Part shown: positions 56,276 through 64,000 of the stretch, piece by piece
How the letters are laid out: every line of letters begins with the position of its first letter
Numbering within the stretch: the first letter of the stretch is position 1
Assembly: GCF_019670005.1 (NCBI RefSeq)
Contig: NZ_AP019783.1
Span: forward strand, 3,436,150 to 3,500,149
Length of the DNA: 64,000 nt
Direction of reading: 5' to 3'
Origin: Methylomagnum ishizawai
GTDB taxonomy: Bacteria; Pseudomonadota; Gammaproteobacteria; Methylococcales; Methylococcaceae
The notes under the pieces: model-generated
What the model was told of the DNA's origin: nothing
Databases searched by the model: none
Seen by the model: only the letters and a program-made list of their open reading frames with translations
Program-made: the position numbers and the translations under genes

Positions 56276-57291
56276 GGCTGTTCCGTATCGCGGTGGCGCA
56301 GGCCGTGGGCGATGGCTTCCACGGTTTTGGCGGGCACCTCGCCCATCACGGTCGCGAGGTAATCGCCGATCTTGACGGACTCGGCATTGATGGTGCCGAT
56401 TTTCTTGGGATGCTCCTTGGGCGGGCCGCTTTTTTGGTCCTCGATATAGATCGAGACCGAGGAAAAACCGTCGCTCAGGAGGATATGCTCGACCTTGCGG
56501 TCGTTCGGCGGGCGCTGCAAATGGCTGTACGACACGATTTGGAAGCCATCCGGCACATCGTGCAATTCCCAATGCAAGGAATCCAGCGGCAGGGTTTCGC
56601 GCTGGCTGGTTTGTCGGGTGAATTGGTCGATGGGCATAGAAGGGCTGAGGTCGCCGCCGGCGAAGCTGGGATCGAGGTCCAACGAGGTGAACACCATTTG
56701 TTCGACCGCCTGCCCGTCTTCCCCCAAAATCTCGAACTTGAGCGGTAGTTTGGAATCGGTGTCGATCCAGATGCGCCGGGCATAGCGGTAAGCGTCGAGC
56801 GGCGTGATATCGACCACCTGCGATAGGCGGCGGGCCACGTATTCCTGCCCTTTCAACTCGACCCGGTAATCGCGGGAAAGCTGGGTTAGGTCGTCCGGGA
56901 TGTCCAGCAACACCGAGCGGGTGGAAGGTTTGTTCTCGACGAAGACCGTTTTGGTTTCGGGATAGTAGCAGGCCACTTTCTGGGCATCGCGCACCACTTC
57001 CCGCAAGGGGCTGTTCATCGAGACCAAGCGTTCCTGTTCCTTGCCGCCATTGACGGCGTGGAACAATTGGAAGCTCTCGACCTGCTTATCCTTGAGGTAG
57101 GCGACGGTGCCCTTGTAGTTGCGCTGGCCCACGGCATGGCGCATATCGGTGAGCCAGCCCAAGGCCGGAGCCTGTGGCGGGGCCACCGGCGCGGCGACGA
57201 GGCCCAGCGCCGCCAGCAGACACAAAGCGCCCAGCCCTGGGACCAAGCCCTTGCGCAGCCGGGACAGCGGGATCGACATGAACGCGGCCAC
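56272..57291 (-). CDS. rseB: Sigma-E regulatory protein RseB/MucB
   Basis: This 339-residue periplasmic protein binds RseA and protects it from DegS cleavage until LPS or lipoproteins displace it. It has a signal peptide (about residues 5-36). The LolA-like domain shows YKGTVAYLKDKQVESFQLFHAVNGGKEQERLVSMN, read as YKGTVAYLKDKQVESF and EQERLVSMNSPLREV. The GTG at 57291 is 6 bases after the rseA stop; an ATG at 57279 would give a cleaner signal peptide. Confidence 0.94.
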   Translation of the reverse strand: MAAFMSIPLSRLRKGLVPGLGALCLLAALGLVAAPVAPPQAPALGWLTDMRHAVGQRNYKGTVAYLKDKQVESFQLFHAVNGGKEQERLVSMNSPLREVVRDAQKVACYYPETKTVFVENKPSTRSVLLDIPDDLTQLSRDYRVELKGQEYVARRLSQVVDITPLDAYRYARRIWIDTDSKLPLKFEILGEDGQAVEQMVFTSLDLDPSFAGGDLSPSMPIDQFTRQTSQRETLPLDSLHWELHDVPDGFQIVSYSHLQRPPNDRKVEHILLSDGFSSVSIYIEDQKSGPPKEHPKKIGTINAESVKIGDYLATVMGEVPAKTVEAIAHGLRHRDTEQP

Positions 57292-57297
57292 CAGCGG

Positions 57298-57834
57298 TTA
57301 GCGCGGGGAACCGGAACTGACCAGCCGCACCGAGGGCAACATGCCCTGGGCACCGGACAGATAGGCGGTTTCATAATGGGCGACCAGATAGTCGCGGAAC
57401 TCCGGATCGACCGAGGCCTGGGCGTTGTCGCCGTCGATGCCGGATTGCGCGATGACGTTCGGGCCGTTCATCGGGGAATAATCATGCAGGGATTTGCCCA
57501 CCATCACCGCCACGGCGGCCAGGGAGGCCGCCAAGGCCAGGGTGACGACCTTGTCCCGATAGCCCATATCGCGCCGGGTGGCGGATTTGGCGGCTTGCGG
57601 GGCCAGGATGGTGGGTTCGTCGGCCAGCGCGGCGCTGATGCGGTCCACGAAGCCGCTATCGGGCACCAGGCTGGATTGGGAGCGCAGCGCCATACCGACC
57701 AAGTTGTAGCGGCGCCATTGCGCCCGCAAGGCGGGATCGGATTCGATCCCGGCCAGTAGTTTCAAGGATTCATCGCGCCCCAACTCGTCGTCGAGCATGA
57801 GGCTCAGCTTCTGCTTTAGGCTGTCTTCGATCAT
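57298..57834 (-). CDS. rseA: Anti-sigma-E factor RseA/MucA
   Basis: This 178-residue bitopic membrane protein sequesters RpoE. The cytoplasmic sigma-binding part is EDSLKQKLSLMLDDELGRDESLKLL, read as LSLMLDDELGRDES, with WRRYNLVGMALR. One TM helix lies at about 98-116, followed by a periplasmic tail. The extra ten residues encoded upstream of MIEDSL were rejected because the start at 57834 matches the family and lies 10 bases after the rpoE stop. Confidence 0.93.
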   Translation of the reverse strand: MIEDSLKQKLSLMLDDELGRDESLKLLAGIESDPALRAQWRRYNLVGMALRSQSSLVPDSGFVDRISAALADEPTILAPQAAKSATRRDMGYRDKVVTLALAASLAAVAVMVGKSLHDYSPMNGPNVIAQSGIDGDNAQASVDPEFRDYLVAHYETAYLSGAQGMLPSVRLVSSGSPR

Positions 57835-57844
57835 GGACGTGCCC

Positions 57845-58417
57845 CTAACCAAGTAAATGTTCAAGTTTCTTGTCGATGGCCTCGCGGGCCCGGAAAATCC
57901 TGGACCGCACGGTGCCTACCGGACAATTCATGACTTGCGCGATTTCGTCATAGCTCAAGCCGTCGAACTCGCGCAAACTGATCGCCGTGCGTAATTCTTC
58001 TGGAAGTTCGTCTAAAGCCAATTGGATTACTTCTGCCAGTTCTTCGCTCAGCACGAGACCCTCGGGGGTCTCGTTGTCTTTTAGACGAACCGCGGATTCG
58101 AATTGTTCCGCCTCATCAATATCGATCTCGTCGTCGGACGGGCGCCGCGCCCGCATCGCCAAATGGTTTTTGGCGGTATTGATCGCGATCCGGTAAAGCC
58201 AGGTATAAAACGCGCTCTCGCCGCGGAAACCCGGCAAGGCCCGATAGGCTTTGATAAAGGATTCTTGGGCAACGTCCAAGGCTTCGTGAGGGTCCTTGAT
58301 GTACCGGTTGATCAACTGGGCGATCTTGTATTGATACTTGCGGACGAGGATATCGAACGCTTTTTTGTTGCCCTGCTGTACCTGCCGGACCAATTCCTCG
58401 TCGAGTTGTTCTCCCAT
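57845..58417 (-). CDS. rpoE: ECF sigma factor RpoE/AlgU
   Basis: This 190-residue extracytoplasmic-function sigma factor governs the envelope stress response. Sigma region 2 shows DVAQESFIKAYRALPGFRGESAFYTWLYRIA, read as VAQESFIKAYRALPGF and SAFYTWLYRIAINTAKN. Region 4 has ALDELPEELRTAISLREFDGLSYDEIAQVM, read as LREFDGLSYDEIAQVM, then CPVGTVRSRIFRAREAI. TAAGGA lies ahead of the ATG. It starts the rpoE-rseA-rseB-rseC-mucD operon, divergent from nadB. Confidence 0.97.
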   Translation of the reverse strand: MGEQLDEELVRQVQQGNKKAFDILVRKYQYKIAQLINRYIKDPHEALDVAQESFIKAYRALPGFRGESAFYTWLYRIAINTAKNHLAMRARRPSDDEIDIDEAEQFESAVRLKDNETPEGLVLSEELAEVIQLALDELPEELRTAISLREFDGLSYDEIAQVMNCPVGTVRSRIFRAREAIDKKLEHLLG

Positions 58418-58835
58418 TCCGGGGAATCCTTAGTAAGGGGGTGTCCGCCCTCGACGGCGGGTCGCCGTGGTTCGAGCGCGGGCGACCGTGAACGGATGGT
58501 CGGGGATTATCGTCTGGGCGTGGATGCTGTGATTCCTGGGAAAGCGATAAAACCTTCCGAATCCGGCCCAGTGTTGCCAAAAAGCATTATCGTCGTTTAC
58601 CCGGCACCGTTCAATCGGTGTTCCCGCCCATGGCGGTGGACGTTCCGCCCACCCCGCCGTTTCCCCTGGGACCGGAGCGCCCACATTGTAACCACCCACC
58701 GCCCGAATCCGGCACGGGGCTTGTTGAAACAGAGCGCACCCGGCCCATGGCATTTCCGGCAGGCGCTTGGACCGCTGTTTAAGGGCGCGGAGTTTTACAG
58801 TAGGATGACGGGATTCCTTAAACCCGGTTTCAACG
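58418..58835 (+). other. Intergenic region between rpoE and nadB (418 bases)
   Basis: This divergent control region should hold the promoters of both rpoE and nadB. I found no good sigma-E element: the expected GGAACTT on the minus strand is absent. The nearest is GGAATCA followed 16 bases later by an ATAAT-containing stretch on the minus strand (around 58508-58538), which is weak. No RNA gene and no convincing ORF was seen. Confidence 0.5.
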
Positions 58836-60431
58836 ATGTCATCACTCGCATACGACGTTCTGGTCATAGGCAGCGGTGCCGCCGGCCTCAGCTTGGCTTT
58901 GCGGCTGGCCGACCATGCGCGGGTCGCCGTGCTGTCCAAGACCGCCCTGACCGAATCCAACACCCTCTACGCCCAGGGCGGCATCTCGGCGGTGCTGGAC
59001 GAGGGCGACTCCATCGAATCTCATATCCAGGATACCCTGGTGGCCGGGGCCGGGCTGTGCGATCCTGACACCGTGCGTTTGGTGGTTTCGCACGGCAAGG
59101 AATGCATCGATTGGCTATTGGACCGCGGCGTGCCCTTCACCGAGGTCGTATCGGAAAACGGCGGGCACCATCTCCATCTCACCCGCGAAGGGGGGCACAC
59201 CCACCGCCGGGTGGTCCATGCCGCCGACGCCACCGGCCTCGCGGTGGAAACCTCGCTCGAACAACATACCCGCGCCCATCCCGGGATCGAGGTGTTCGAG
59301 TATCACAATGTGATCGACCTCATCACCGCCAAGAAGTTGGGCGGACGCGAACAGCGGGTGCTGGGGGCCTATGTGTTGGATAGCCAGGAGCAAAAGGTCA
59401 AGACCTTCCGCGCCCGTTATGTGGTGCTGGCTTCGGGCGGGGCCAGCAAGGTCTACCTCTACACCAGCAATCCCGATATCGCGACCGGCGATGGCATCGC
59501 CATCGCCTGGCGGGCCGGGGCGCGGGTCGCCAATATGGAATTCATCCAATTCCATCCGACCTGCTTGTTCCATCCCCATGCCCGCTCCTTCCTGATTTCG
59601 GAGGCGGTGCGCGGCGAGGGCGGACGCTTGCTATTGGCCGACGGTTCGCCCTTCATGCCGCGCTTCGATCCCCGCGGCGAGTTGGCCCCGCGCGATGTGG
59701 TGGCCCGCGCCATCGACCACGAGATGAAGCGCTTGGGGGTCGATTGCGTATTCTTGGATGTTTCCCACCAGCCCGCCGAATTCATCAAAAGCCATTTCCC
59801 CACCATTTATGCCCGCTGCCTGGAACTCGGCATCGATATCACCCGCCAACCGATCCCGGTGGTGCCGGCGGCGCACTATACCTGCGGCGGCGTCCTCGCC
59901 GACCATGAGGCCCGCACCGATATTCCGGGGCTGTACGCGGTGGGCGAGGTGGCTTGCACAGGACTCCATGGCGCGAACCGGATGGCGAGCAATTCCCTGC
60001 TGGAATGCTTGGTGTTCGCCAAGCAGGCGGCGGAGGATATCCTGCGGGGTTTAAAGGACCAGCCCAACCCGCCGGAATTGCCGGAATGGGATGAATCGCA
60101 AGTGACCGACTCCGACGAGGAGGTGGTGGTTTCCCATAACTGGGACGAAATCCGCCGGTTCATGTGGGACTATGTCGGCATCGTCCGCACCGATAAGCGC
60201 CTGCAACGGGCTTTGCGCCGGGTCGAGTTATTGAAGCAGGAAATCGCCGAGTATTACGGTAATTTCCGGGTAACCAGCGATTTGTTGGAATTGCGCAACC
60301 TGGTGATCGTGGCCGAGCTGATTATCCGCTCGGCCTTGTTGCGGAAGGAAAGCCGGGGCTTGCATTTCACCTTGGATTATCCCGGCCTGGAAACCCGGAA
60401 GCCGCCGGCCAATACCATCCTGGTGCCCTGA
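58836..60431 (+). CDS. nadB: L-aspartate oxidase
   Basis: This 531-residue FAD enzyme oxidises aspartate to iminoaspartate, the first step of de novo NAD synthesis. The FAD-binding start is [20 protein letters not shown]. The catalytic block is [26 protein letters not shown], read as [13 protein letters not shown], and [10 protein letters not shown] flavin-associated [19 protein letters not shown] lies near the end. Length matches E. coli NadB (540). Its partners nadA and nadC are not in the window. The stop lies within a small stem shared with the convergent gene. Confidence 0.98.
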   Translation: MSSLAYDVLVIGSGAAGLSLALRLADHARVAVLSKTALTESNTLYAQGGISAVLDEGDSIESHIQDTLVAGAGLCDPDTVRLVVSHGKECIDWLLDRGVPFTEVVSENGGHHLHLTREGGHTHRRVVHAADATGLAVETSLEQHTRAHPGIEVFEYHNVIDLITAKKLGGREQRVLGAYVLDSQEQKVKTFRARYVVLASGGASKVYLYTSNPDIATGDGIAIAWRAGARVANMEFIQFHPTCLFHPHARSFLISEAVRGEGGRLLLADGSPFMPRFDPRGELAPRDVVARAIDHEMKRLGVDCVFLDVSHQPAEFIKSHFPTIYARCLELGIDITRQPIPVVPAAHYTCGGVLADHEARTDIPGLYAVGEVACTGLHGANRMASNSLLECLVFAKQAAEDILRGLKDQPNPPELPEWDESQVTDSDEEVVVSHNWDEIRRFMWDYVGIVRTDKRLQRALRRVELLKQEIAEYYGNFRVTSDLLELRNLVIVAELIIRSALLRKESRGLHFTLDYPGLETRKPPANTILVP

Positions 60432-60443
60432 AAGCCTCAGGGC
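60425..60443. terminator. Short bidirectional stem overlapping both stop codons
   Basis: GCCCTGA (60425-60431) pairs with TCAGGGC (60437-60443) around a 5-base loop. The nadB TGA and the minus-strand TGA of the propeller gene both lie inside the stem. It is short and has no T-run, so termination is uncertain. Confidence 0.4.
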
Positions 60444-61396
60444 TTGACCGCCACCCCCCAAGGATATTGCCCCACCGCCACCGATTTCAGCACCTTGCGC
60501 TGCACGAGGTCGATGATGGAGACATCGTTGCTGGCCCCGTTGGTGGTGTAGAGCCGCTTATGGTCGGGCGAGAACGCCAAATTCCACACCCGCTGACCGA
60601 CCAGGAAATGGTCGACGACTTCGAGTTTCTGGGCGTCGATCACCGCCACCCGGTTGGACGGCCCCAGGGCCACATAGGCATAGCGCCGCTCGGGGTCGAT
60701 CTTGATGCCCACCGGCTGGATTTTCTCCTGGGTCACGCCGGGGATTTTGAAGCCGATCTTGCCCACCGGTTGGCGGGTCGCCACATCGATCACCGACACC
60801 GTGCCCGCGATTTCCGAACTCACCCAAAGCTGCCGGCCATCGTCTGTGAAGGCGCAGGCGCGGGGGCGCGGATCGACCAGGGTGTTGTCGGCGACCTCCA
60901 GGGTCTTGCGGTCGATCCAATGCGCCATATTGGTGGTCTCGCTGGTCGCGGCCACCCAGGTACCGGCCGGGCTGGCGCAAACGCCTTCCGGTTCCACCCC
61001 GACCGGGATGGTTTTCACCACCTTCTTGCTGGCGATATCGACTACCGTGACTTGGTTGTCGTCCTCGTTGGAGACATAGAGCGCCTTGCCGTCCGGGTCG
61101 AGGGCGAAGGTTTCCGGGTCTTCGCCCGAGGGCAGTTTGCCGATCACCTTGAGCGTCGCGGTATCGACCACCTTGATGGCGTCCTCGTCGCTGACCGCGA
61201 CATAAAGCTGCTTGCCATCCGGGGATAGGGCGATGCCGCGGGGGCGCTTGCCGATCTTCACCGTCTTCAGCAGTTTGCCTTCCGGCGCGACCACAGCCAG
61301 GGCGTTGTCTTTTTCCAGGGTGACATAGAGGGTTTCGGCGTGCAGCGGGGCGGAGGCCAGCCACAGGCCGAGCAGGAAACGCGCGGATTTGTTCAT
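60437..61396 (-). CDS. PQQ-dependent catabolism-associated beta-propeller protein
   Basis: This 319-residue secreted protein has a signal peptide (residues 1-20) followed by seven YVTN-type blades (GIALSPDGKQLYVAVSDED, FALDPDGKALYVSNEDDN, ACAFTDDGRQLWVSSE, LAFSPDHKRLYTTNGASND). The repeat wording fits the propeller family that accompanies PQQ-dependent alcohol oxidation gene sets, where it usually lies with an ABC binding protein like the one at 38024. Role in those systems is not known. The ATG overlaps the upstream DUF4263 stop by 4 bases, so here it is coupled to an unrelated gene. Confidence 0.82.
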   Translation of the reverse strand: MNKSARFLLGLWLASAPLHAETLYVTLEKDNALAVVAPEGKLLKTVKIGKRPRGIALSPDGKQLYVAVSDEDAIKVVDTATLKVIGKLPSGEDPETFALDPDGKALYVSNEDDNQVTVVDIASKKVVKTIPVGVEPEGVCASPAGTWVAATSETTNMAHWIDRKTLEVADNTLVDPRPRACAFTDDGRQLWVSSEIAGTVSVIDVATRQPVGKIGFKIPGVTQEKIQPVGIKIDPERRYAYVALGPSNRVAVIDAQKLEVVDHFLVGQRVWNLAFSPDHKRLYTTNGASNDVSIIDLVQRKVLKSVAVGQYPWGVAVKP

Positions 61397-62025
61397 AGCA
61401 GAGAGGCTCGGGTGGAAAGATGTTTTTGATCGGCGTGATAGGCCGCTTCGTACAGCCGCAATTTGGCGGCGAGGTGCTGGTATAGCTCGTCGTAGGTGAC
61501 GCAATGCAGGGGTTTGTCGTCGGCCAGGAGATGTTCGCGCCGCCAGTGCAAACGCTTGATTTGGTCGGGATCGAGCCGGGTTTCCAGCCCGGCGATGAAG
61601 AGTCCTTGGAAACCCGAATAGTGCGGGCCGAACCGCCGCAGGGATTGGTTGCTGCCGCGGGTTTCGGCCAGCCGCCAAAACCAATCGATCATCCGGCCAC
61701 AACCCCGGTCGAATTGTTCCGCCCAATCCTCCCCGCCGCCGGTGCCCAAGGCCACGAAGCAGAATTCGCCGGCCACGGAATCGCCGATGGCGATATCGCA
61801 GAGGGAAACCCCGAGCAAATCGTAGTCGAACGCCAAACGGTCGGCCTGGGCCAGATAGGGGAAATAGGCTCCGATGAAGGCCGAGAGGTGTTTATGCCGC
61901 CGGAACCAGTCGAGTATGTCCGGGCCATGGGCGAAGGTTTCCGGCGCGTTGAGCTTGGCCGCCAAACCGGCCAGTTCCTTGCGGCATTGCCAGGGATCGA
62001 AGGCGAATTCCTCGAAGCTTTGCAT
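61393..62025 (-). CDS. DUF4263 (Shedu-like) family protein with altered core
   Basis: This 210-residue protein resembles the DUF4263 family, whose members include the defence nuclease Shedu. Recognisable parts are HLSAFIGAYFPYLAQADRLAFDYDL, read as HLSAFIGAYFPYLAQADRL, then CDIAIGD with the first acidic residue, GCGRMIDWFWRL, GLFIAGL, RLHWRREHLL and CVTYDELYQHLAAKL. The strand that normally holds FVEFE or a similar acidic motif reads FVALGTG here, so the usual Glu is missing. Nuclease activity is therefore doubtful. It starts 4 bases after the RelE-like gene. The family call is from memory of the motif order. Confidence 0.6.
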   Translation of the reverse strand: MQSFEEFAFDPWQCRKELAGLAAKLNAPETFAHGPDILDWFRRHKHLSAFIGAYFPYLAQADRLAFDYDLLGVSLCDIAIGDSVAGEFCFVALGTGGGEDWAEQFDRGCGRMIDWFWRLAETRGSNQSLRRFGPHYSGFQGLFIAGLETRLDPDQIKRLHWRREHLLADDKPLHCVTYDELYQHLAAKLRLYEAAYHADQKHLSTRASLL

Positions 62026-62028
62026 GGG

Positions 62029-62304
62029 CTAATGCACCGAGTAGAACATCTTTTCCAAACGCCGATGGGCGACCACGTCCAACACCTGGATTTCTCCTTG
62101 TTCGTGCCTGAATAGTATCCTGAGTTCCGGGGTGGCCCGGAGCAGGTAGGTGGATTTTTCCCCGGTCAGGCGCTGCACATGGCGTAGGATATATTCGTCG
62201 TCCGGGAAACGGGCGAGCAAATGGGTTTGGTGTTCGATCCGGTTGCGGTCTTGCGGCAACAGGGAGCGGATGGCGATGGCGGCTTGGGGGCTTATGGTGA
62301 CCAT
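62029..62304 (-). CDS. RelE/ParE-like small protein
   Basis: This 91-residue protein has the compact alpha/beta pattern of RelE/ParE toxins: a helix rich in Leu and Gln (IRSLLPQDRNRIEHQ), then strand-rich STYLLRATPELRILFRHEQGEIQVLDVVAHRRLEKMF; key parts are YLLRATPELRILFR and IQVLDVVAHRR. The ATG at 62304 lies 8 bases past the stop of a tiny upstream gene; a GTG at 62325 is also open. RelE-type toxins cleave mRNA on the ribosome; function here is an inference from shape. Confidence 0.6.
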   Translation of the reverse strand: MVTISPQAAIAIRSLLPQDRNRIEHQTHLLARFPDDEYILRHVQRLTGEKSTYLLRATPELRILFRHEQGEIQVLDVVAHRRLEKMFYSVH

Positions 62305-62312
62305 GGGCGGCG

Positions 62313-62435
62313 CTAGGATTTCCACCCCCGCTTGGGTTCCCGGAATTCGGACTGCATTTCCGTCCGCGCTCCTTGGATTCCGTTACGCAAGCGGCGTAGG
62401 TGTTCGAGAACCAGGTTTTCGACATTATCGGTCAT
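62313..62435 (-). CDS. 40-residue protein, possible antitoxin-like partner
   Basis: A short ORF begins ATG ACC at 62435 and ends TAG 8 bases before the start of the RelE-like gene. The product opens MTDNVENLVLEHLRRLRNGI, an amphipathic helix wording that I recall ahead of other RelE-like genes, usually in a longer protein with coiled-coil heptads. Here it is cut short after REPKRGWKS. It may be a truncated antitoxin. Confidence 0.45.
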   Translation of the reverse strand: MTDNVENLVLEHLRRLRNGIQGARTEMQSEFREPKRGWKS

Positions 62436-62516
62436 GGCGGGACTCCGGTGGGTGGATGGTGATTCAGCGGTCCTATTGTGCCCGAATCCGGGCCTTAATA
62501 TTTTCCCAATTTTGAC

Positions 62517-62589
62517 GGCGTTGTTGCATAAACAGCTGATTTTGGAGGTTCCATCATCATGGGAACCTTCGATGGAGGACAGCCATGGC
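62517..62589 (+). other. IS5/IS903-like end and start of an interrupted ORF
   Basis: GGCGTTGTTGCATAAAC at 62517-62533 resembles the terminal repeats of IS5-family (IS903-group) elements. It is followed by a strong Shine-Dalgarno (TGGAGGA, 62573-62579) and an ATG at 62585. That ORF is interrupted at codon 6 by the IS4-family element; joined to the sequence after 63922 it stays open to the window end (MATLPLRRNPPSPPTAQTAG). A 7-bp inverted repeat lies at 62546-62568. Product not recognised. Confidence 0.35.
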
Positions 62590-62600
62590 CACCCTACCCC
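62590..62600. repeat. Left copy of target-site duplication
   Basis: CACCCTACCCC here and CACCCTACCTC at 63912-63922 flank the element directly and differ at one base. The single mismatch suggests some time since insertion, or a miscalled boundary by one or two bases. Confidence 0.7.
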
Positions 62601-62617
62601 CTTACAGGTGTAGGTTT
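62601..62617. repeat. Left terminal inverted repeat of the IS4 element
   Basis: CTTACAGGTGTAGGTTT, matching the right end with one mismatch. The transposase stop codon lies 3 bases inside it. Confidence 0.85.
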
Positions 62618-62619
62618 AT

Positions 62620-63816
62620 TCATACCGCCCCCGTGAGGATCGCCACGGTTGCCCCTGGGGTTGGGATTGGCACCGATGGCCAGGGTTCTGGGCGGGCCTT
62701 CCCCACCGGCAAGGCGCGGCGCTCGAAGAGGGCGGCCAGGATCAGGGAACGGCCATGGCGGAAAATCCCCACCAGCCGCCAGCGGTGGGCCTGTTGGCGG
62801 GGAGAGCCCGGAATGGCCGGGAAGGTGGCGGCGGCCATTCCGGCCTCGGCCTCCCCGCCCACCGAGAGCAGCCACCAGGTGGCGATGGCGATCGCCAACC
62901 AGAGGCGCTCCGCCCGCTCGGGATCGTCCATGCGGGTGTTCTGCCATTGCCAGCCGCCGCCCTTGATTTTCTTGAAGCTTTGCTCGATCCAACCGCGCAA
63001 TCCGTACCAGCAGGCGTTGGCGGCTTCCGGCGGCAGGTCCGTCAGGACGAGCCAGGGGTCCTTGTGGCCTTCCCCCCAATAGGCCAACAGGGTGCAGTCC
63101 AGGCGGGTCCGCTTGCCGCCGAACGCCGTCCCCCGGCCTTGCCAGCGGTCGCCCACCTTCGGCACCAGGCGGGTGAACGGCCGCCAGTGCCGCCATCCCC
63201 GGGGGCGGAAGGTGCCGCCCGAGTTCACCCGCAGCATCGGGTGCCAGCCCAGCGCTTGGATCCCCTCGAACAGCCACTTGGCGTACAGCCCCCGGTCCGC
63301 CAGCACCAGGACGGTCCACGACGCGGGCGCGACGTCCTTAAAATGCCTCAGCAAGGCCAGCCATTCGGGCTTCCACGGATGCTTCCGTTCCGCCCTCAGC
63401 ACCTTCCAGGCCACCGGCACCGCGCAGCCCCGGTAAAGTACGCTGACCGCCAGGACCACGAACCGCTGCCCCAGGCTCGTCGCGTCCAAGGCGACCGCCA
63501 ACTGGTTTCCATCCCAGCCCTCCAAAACCCAGCCCAGCCAGGGGGCCCGGCACGCCTCCACGTCGAGTTCGCGGCGCTCCTTCCCGGCCTTGGCCTCCTT
63601 CCCACGGTAGACGTAGCGCAGGCGCTCCCGCACCGCGTCGCCCTTCTGCCCCAGCCGACACGACCACCAGTCGGTCAGCGCCGAAAGGCTGCAAGCGCCG
63701 ACCACGACCATGCCCAGGCTCCACAGGGCCAAGCCCATCACCATCGGCTTCGAAAGGCCGGGAAAGTGGATGGCGATCTCCCGGTTCCATTGGTACAGTT
63801 CTGGAGGGCGAGGCAT
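62620..63816 (-). CDS. IS4-family transposase
   Basis: This 398-residue DDE transposase has Asp111 (VALDATSLG), Asp174 (VLADRGLY) and Glu278 (RGWIEQSFKKIKGGGW). The IS4 family YREK signature is exact: Tyr271, Arg274, Glu278 and Lys285 with spacings of 2, 3 and 6. A long beta-strand insertion lies between the second Asp and the Glu, as in Tn5-type enzymes. GGAGG precedes the ATG at 63816. There is no frameshift or stop, so the enzyme looks complete. Confidence 0.92.
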   Translation of the reverse strand: MPRPPELYQWNREIAIHFPGLSKPMVMGLALWSLGMVVVGACSLSALTDWWSCRLGQKGDAVRERLRYVYRGKEAKAGKERRELDVEACRAPWLGWVLEGWDGNQLAVALDATSLGQRFVVLAVSVLYRGCAVPVAWKVLRAERKHPWKPEWLALLRHFKDVAPASWTVLVLADRGLYAKWLFEGIQALGWHPMLRVNSGGTFRPRGWRHWRPFTRLVPKVGDRWQGRGTAFGGKRTRLDCTLLAYWGEGHKDPWLVLTDLPPEAANACWYGLRGWIEQSFKKIKGGGWQWQNTRMDDPERAERLWLAIAIATWWLLSVGGEAEAGMAAATFPAIPGSPRQQAHRWRLVGIFRHGRSLILAALFERRALPVGKARPEPWPSVPIPTPGATVAILTGAV

Positions 63817-63894
63817 GGCGGTTCCTCCGGTACAGGGTGTTTGTCGTTACTCACCAATGTACCTTAACCCTTTGTCTCGCCTCCGGTTTTCCTG

Positions 63895-63911
63895 AAACCT
63901 ACCCCTGTAAG
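63895..63911. repeat. Right terminal inverted repeat of the IS4 element
   Basis: AAACCTACCCCTGTAAG, the reverse complement of the left end except at one position. It lies 78 bases before the transposase start on the minus strand. Confidence 0.85.
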
Positions 63912-63922
63912 CACCCTACCTC
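63912..63922. repeat. Right copy of target-site duplication
   Basis: CACCCTACCTC, paired with 62590-62600. Sequence beyond it continues the reading frame of the ORF that starts at 62585. Confidence 0.7.
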
Positions 63923-64000
63923 TCCGGCGCAATCCGCCCTCCCCGCCCACCGCCCAGACCGCCGGGCGCTTATGTTGGCGCGGTCGCTGCGGGGCAAGGA

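Larger units (their letters stand above)
62601..63911 (-). mobile_element. Intact IS4-family insertion sequence (1,311 bp)
   Basis: The element has 17-bp terminal inverted repeats (16 of 17 identical) at 62601-62617 and 63895-63911. It carries one transposase gene on the minus strand. Flanks are CACCCTACCCC and CACCCTACCTC, an 11-base near-identical direct repeat that fits the longer target duplications made by some IS4-family members. The gene, repeats and flanks appear complete, so the copy may be active. Confidence 0.88.

Noticed and set aside
58418-58540. A sigma-E autoregulatory promoter before rpoE
   Set aside because: Expected from known biology, but no GGAACTT-N16-TCTRA match was found, so no site is claimed.

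Overview
The window is GC-rich (about 65-70 % by eye) and almost fully coding. Its gene orders are those of a gammaproteobacterium: rpoE-rseABC-mucD-lepA-lepB-rnc-era-recO-pdxJ, kdsDC-lptCAB-rpoN-hpf-rapZ, ubiEJB, hslVU beside a DUF971 gene, asd-fimV, and a Pil-Chp-type chemosensory cluster. Four accessory genes point to a Methylococcaceae-like methanotroph or methylotroph: an N-ATPase-type beta subunit, (R)-citramalate synthase, and two genes of the families that accompany PQQ-dependent alcohol oxidation. The lineage is an inference from gene content and remembered family resemblance; no rRNA or tRNA gene was seen.

Layout. 1-1.85 kb: the end of a sulfotransferase-like gene and a lone N-type ATP synthase beta subunit. 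1.9-8.4 kb (minus strand): ubiquinone genes ubiE-ubiJ-ubiB, a low-GC orphan gene, a DUF971 gene, the hslVU protease and a DUF202 membrane protein. 8.5-11.9 kb: an outer-membrane barrel, a small periplasmic phosphate-binding-like protein and a membrane PAS-GGDEF cyclase, tightly coupled. 12-19.9 kb: adk, leuCDB, asd and fimV. 19.9-30.4 kb (minus): mrcB, hemH, folE, a large secreted repeat protein, cimA, and a polyphosphate kinase with an extra helix-hairpin-helix domain. 30.7-39.3 kb (plus): a membrane zinc-ribbon protein, the LPS transport and Kdo genes, rpoN, hpf, rapZ and a PQQ-associated binding protein. 39.4-46.2 kb (minus): CheA hybrid, MCP, CheW and two response regulators. 46.4-58.4 kb (minus): dusA, a two-TM coiled-coil protein, then the pdxJ-recO-era-rnc-lepB-lepA-mucD-rseCBA-rpoE block. 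58.8-64 kb: nadB, a PQQ-associated beta-propeller, a degenerate DUF4263 (Shedu-like) gene, a small RelE-like pair, and an intact IS4-family element.

How the genes fit together. The envelope dominates: LPS export (KdsD/KdsC/LptCAB), sigma-E stress control with its MucD protease, signal peptidase, PBP1b, and polar or type IV pilus control (FimV plus the Pil-Chp cluster). Core metabolism is represented by leucine, citramalate-derived isoleucine, aspartate-family amino acids, ubiquinone, haem, folate, NAD and PLP synthesis. Many starts overlap the preceding stop by 1-4 bases, so most of these are translationally coupled operons.

The most unusual items are the orphan N-ATPase beta subunit, the HhH-PPK1 fusion, the MscS-sensor-like/zinc-ribbon protein, a well-spaced sigma-54 promoter directly before rpoN itself, the barrel/PBP/GGDEF triad, and the small defence and mobile patch at the right end. 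No CRISPR array was found.
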